Both the position numbers and the translations under genes were made by a program. The notes below the pieces were generated by a model that saw nothing but the letters and a program-made list of their open reading frames with translations, was not told the DNA's origin and ran no database searches. A stretch of DNA of 5,926 nt from an uncultured Collinsella sp. (lineage in GTDB: Bacteria; Actinomycetota; Coriobacteriia; Coriobacteriales; Coriobacteriaceae): positions 1-5,926 of the forward strand of contig URNQ01000122.1 of the NCBI GenBank assembly GCA_900549245.1, written 5' to 3'. Shown one piece after another: positions 5,796 through 5,926 of the stretch (position 1 is its first letter; every line of letters begins with the position of its first letter).

Positions 5796-5926
5796 ATGGC
5801 CATCATCAACAAGGGTATGTCCAGGCGTTCGTTCCTCGGCCTCACCGGCAGCGTCGCTGCTGTCGCAGGGCTTGGTCTCACCGGCTGGGGGGGCGGCCCC
5901 AGAGGAGGGGGGGGCCGTCCACAGAC
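5796..5926 (+). CDS. Twin-arginine (Tat) lipoprotein, N-terminus only (3' truncated by window edge)
   Basis: Only 43 codons are present, so the function cannot be assigned. The N-terminus is a Tat signal peptide: a short polar start, S9-R10-R11-S12-F13-L14 matching the twin-arginine consensus, then a small hydrophobic segment (15-28) ending L28-T29-G30. That is the -3 to -1 part of a lipobox, where residue 31 should be the lipidated Cys. Here codon 31 (5886-5888) reads TGG (Trp) instead of TGC or TGT, and the sequence after it is Gly-rich and unlike a mature domain, probably from sequence error at the edge. Exported Tat lipoproteins of this kind in Gram-positive actinobacteria are often ABC-transporter substrate-binding proteins, but that is only a guess. 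A good Shine-Dalgarno sequence supports the ATG at 5796. The long structured leader suggests regulated expression. Confidence 0.72.
   Translation, partial: MAIINKGMSRRSFLGLTGSVAAVAGLGLTGWGGGPRGGGGRPQ

Noticed and set aside
5493..5881. Minus-strand open frames in the region after uvrC
   Set aside because: They are short (66 and 74 codons), lack ribosome binding sites, have no recognisable composition and overlap the inverted repeats and the start of the lipoprotein gene.
1..5926. CRISPR array, tRNA, rRNA, insertion sequence or phage gene
   Set aside because: No spaced direct repeats, cloverleaf, transposase motifs or terminal inverted repeats were seen; the coding content is housekeeping.

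Overview
The window looks like chromosomal DNA from a moderately high-GC actinobacterium. The class Coriobacteriia, and a Collinsella-like gut lineage in particular, is my best guess. The basis is the actinobacterial form of MurJ (it lacks the proteobacterial DAFF and LLRR motifs), the GC-rich codon usage, and a Tat-type lipoprotein signal peptide. The genus is an inference from style, not a database match. All convincing genes are on the + strand.

Layout. (1) Positions 3-1163 hold the C-terminal ~40% of uvrA, cut by the left edge and closed by a strong intrinsic terminator (1184-1220). (2) Positions 1297-5430 hold a compact three-gene unit: ybaK (Cys-tRNA(Pro) deacylase), murJ (lipid II flippase) and uvrC (excinuclease subunit C). 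The gaps are 3 and 6 bases, and the murJ stop codon lies inside the uvrC Shine-Dalgarno sequence, so co-transcription and translational coupling are likely. A weak terminator-like hairpin follows uvrC. (3) Positions 5431-5795 are a 365-base non-coding region with a candidate promoter near 5531-5563. It also contains a cluster of inverted repeats that folds on paper into a closed three-way junction (5594-5678), followed by mutually exclusive pairings and a partly masked ribosome binding site. (4) At 5796 a new gene begins, encoding a twin-arginine lipoprotein signal peptide, and it runs off the right edge.

How the genes work together. UvrA recognises DNA damage and loads UvrB; UvrC makes both incisions, so two of the three UvrABC subunits lie 2.3 kb apart but in separate transcription units. 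YbaK clears mischarged Cys-tRNA(Pro), and MurJ exports the peptidoglycan precursor. These roles are unrelated to repair, so the operon is probably a lineage housekeeping arrangement rather than one pathway.

Most worth a second look: the structured leader ahead of the lipoprotein gene (a possible undescribed cis-regulatory RNA), a UvrC whose Fe-S cysteine set has Gly at one ligand position plus a 23-residue cysteine-bearing insertion, and two G-rich window ends whose translations depart from the expected protein sequence and look like assembly error.
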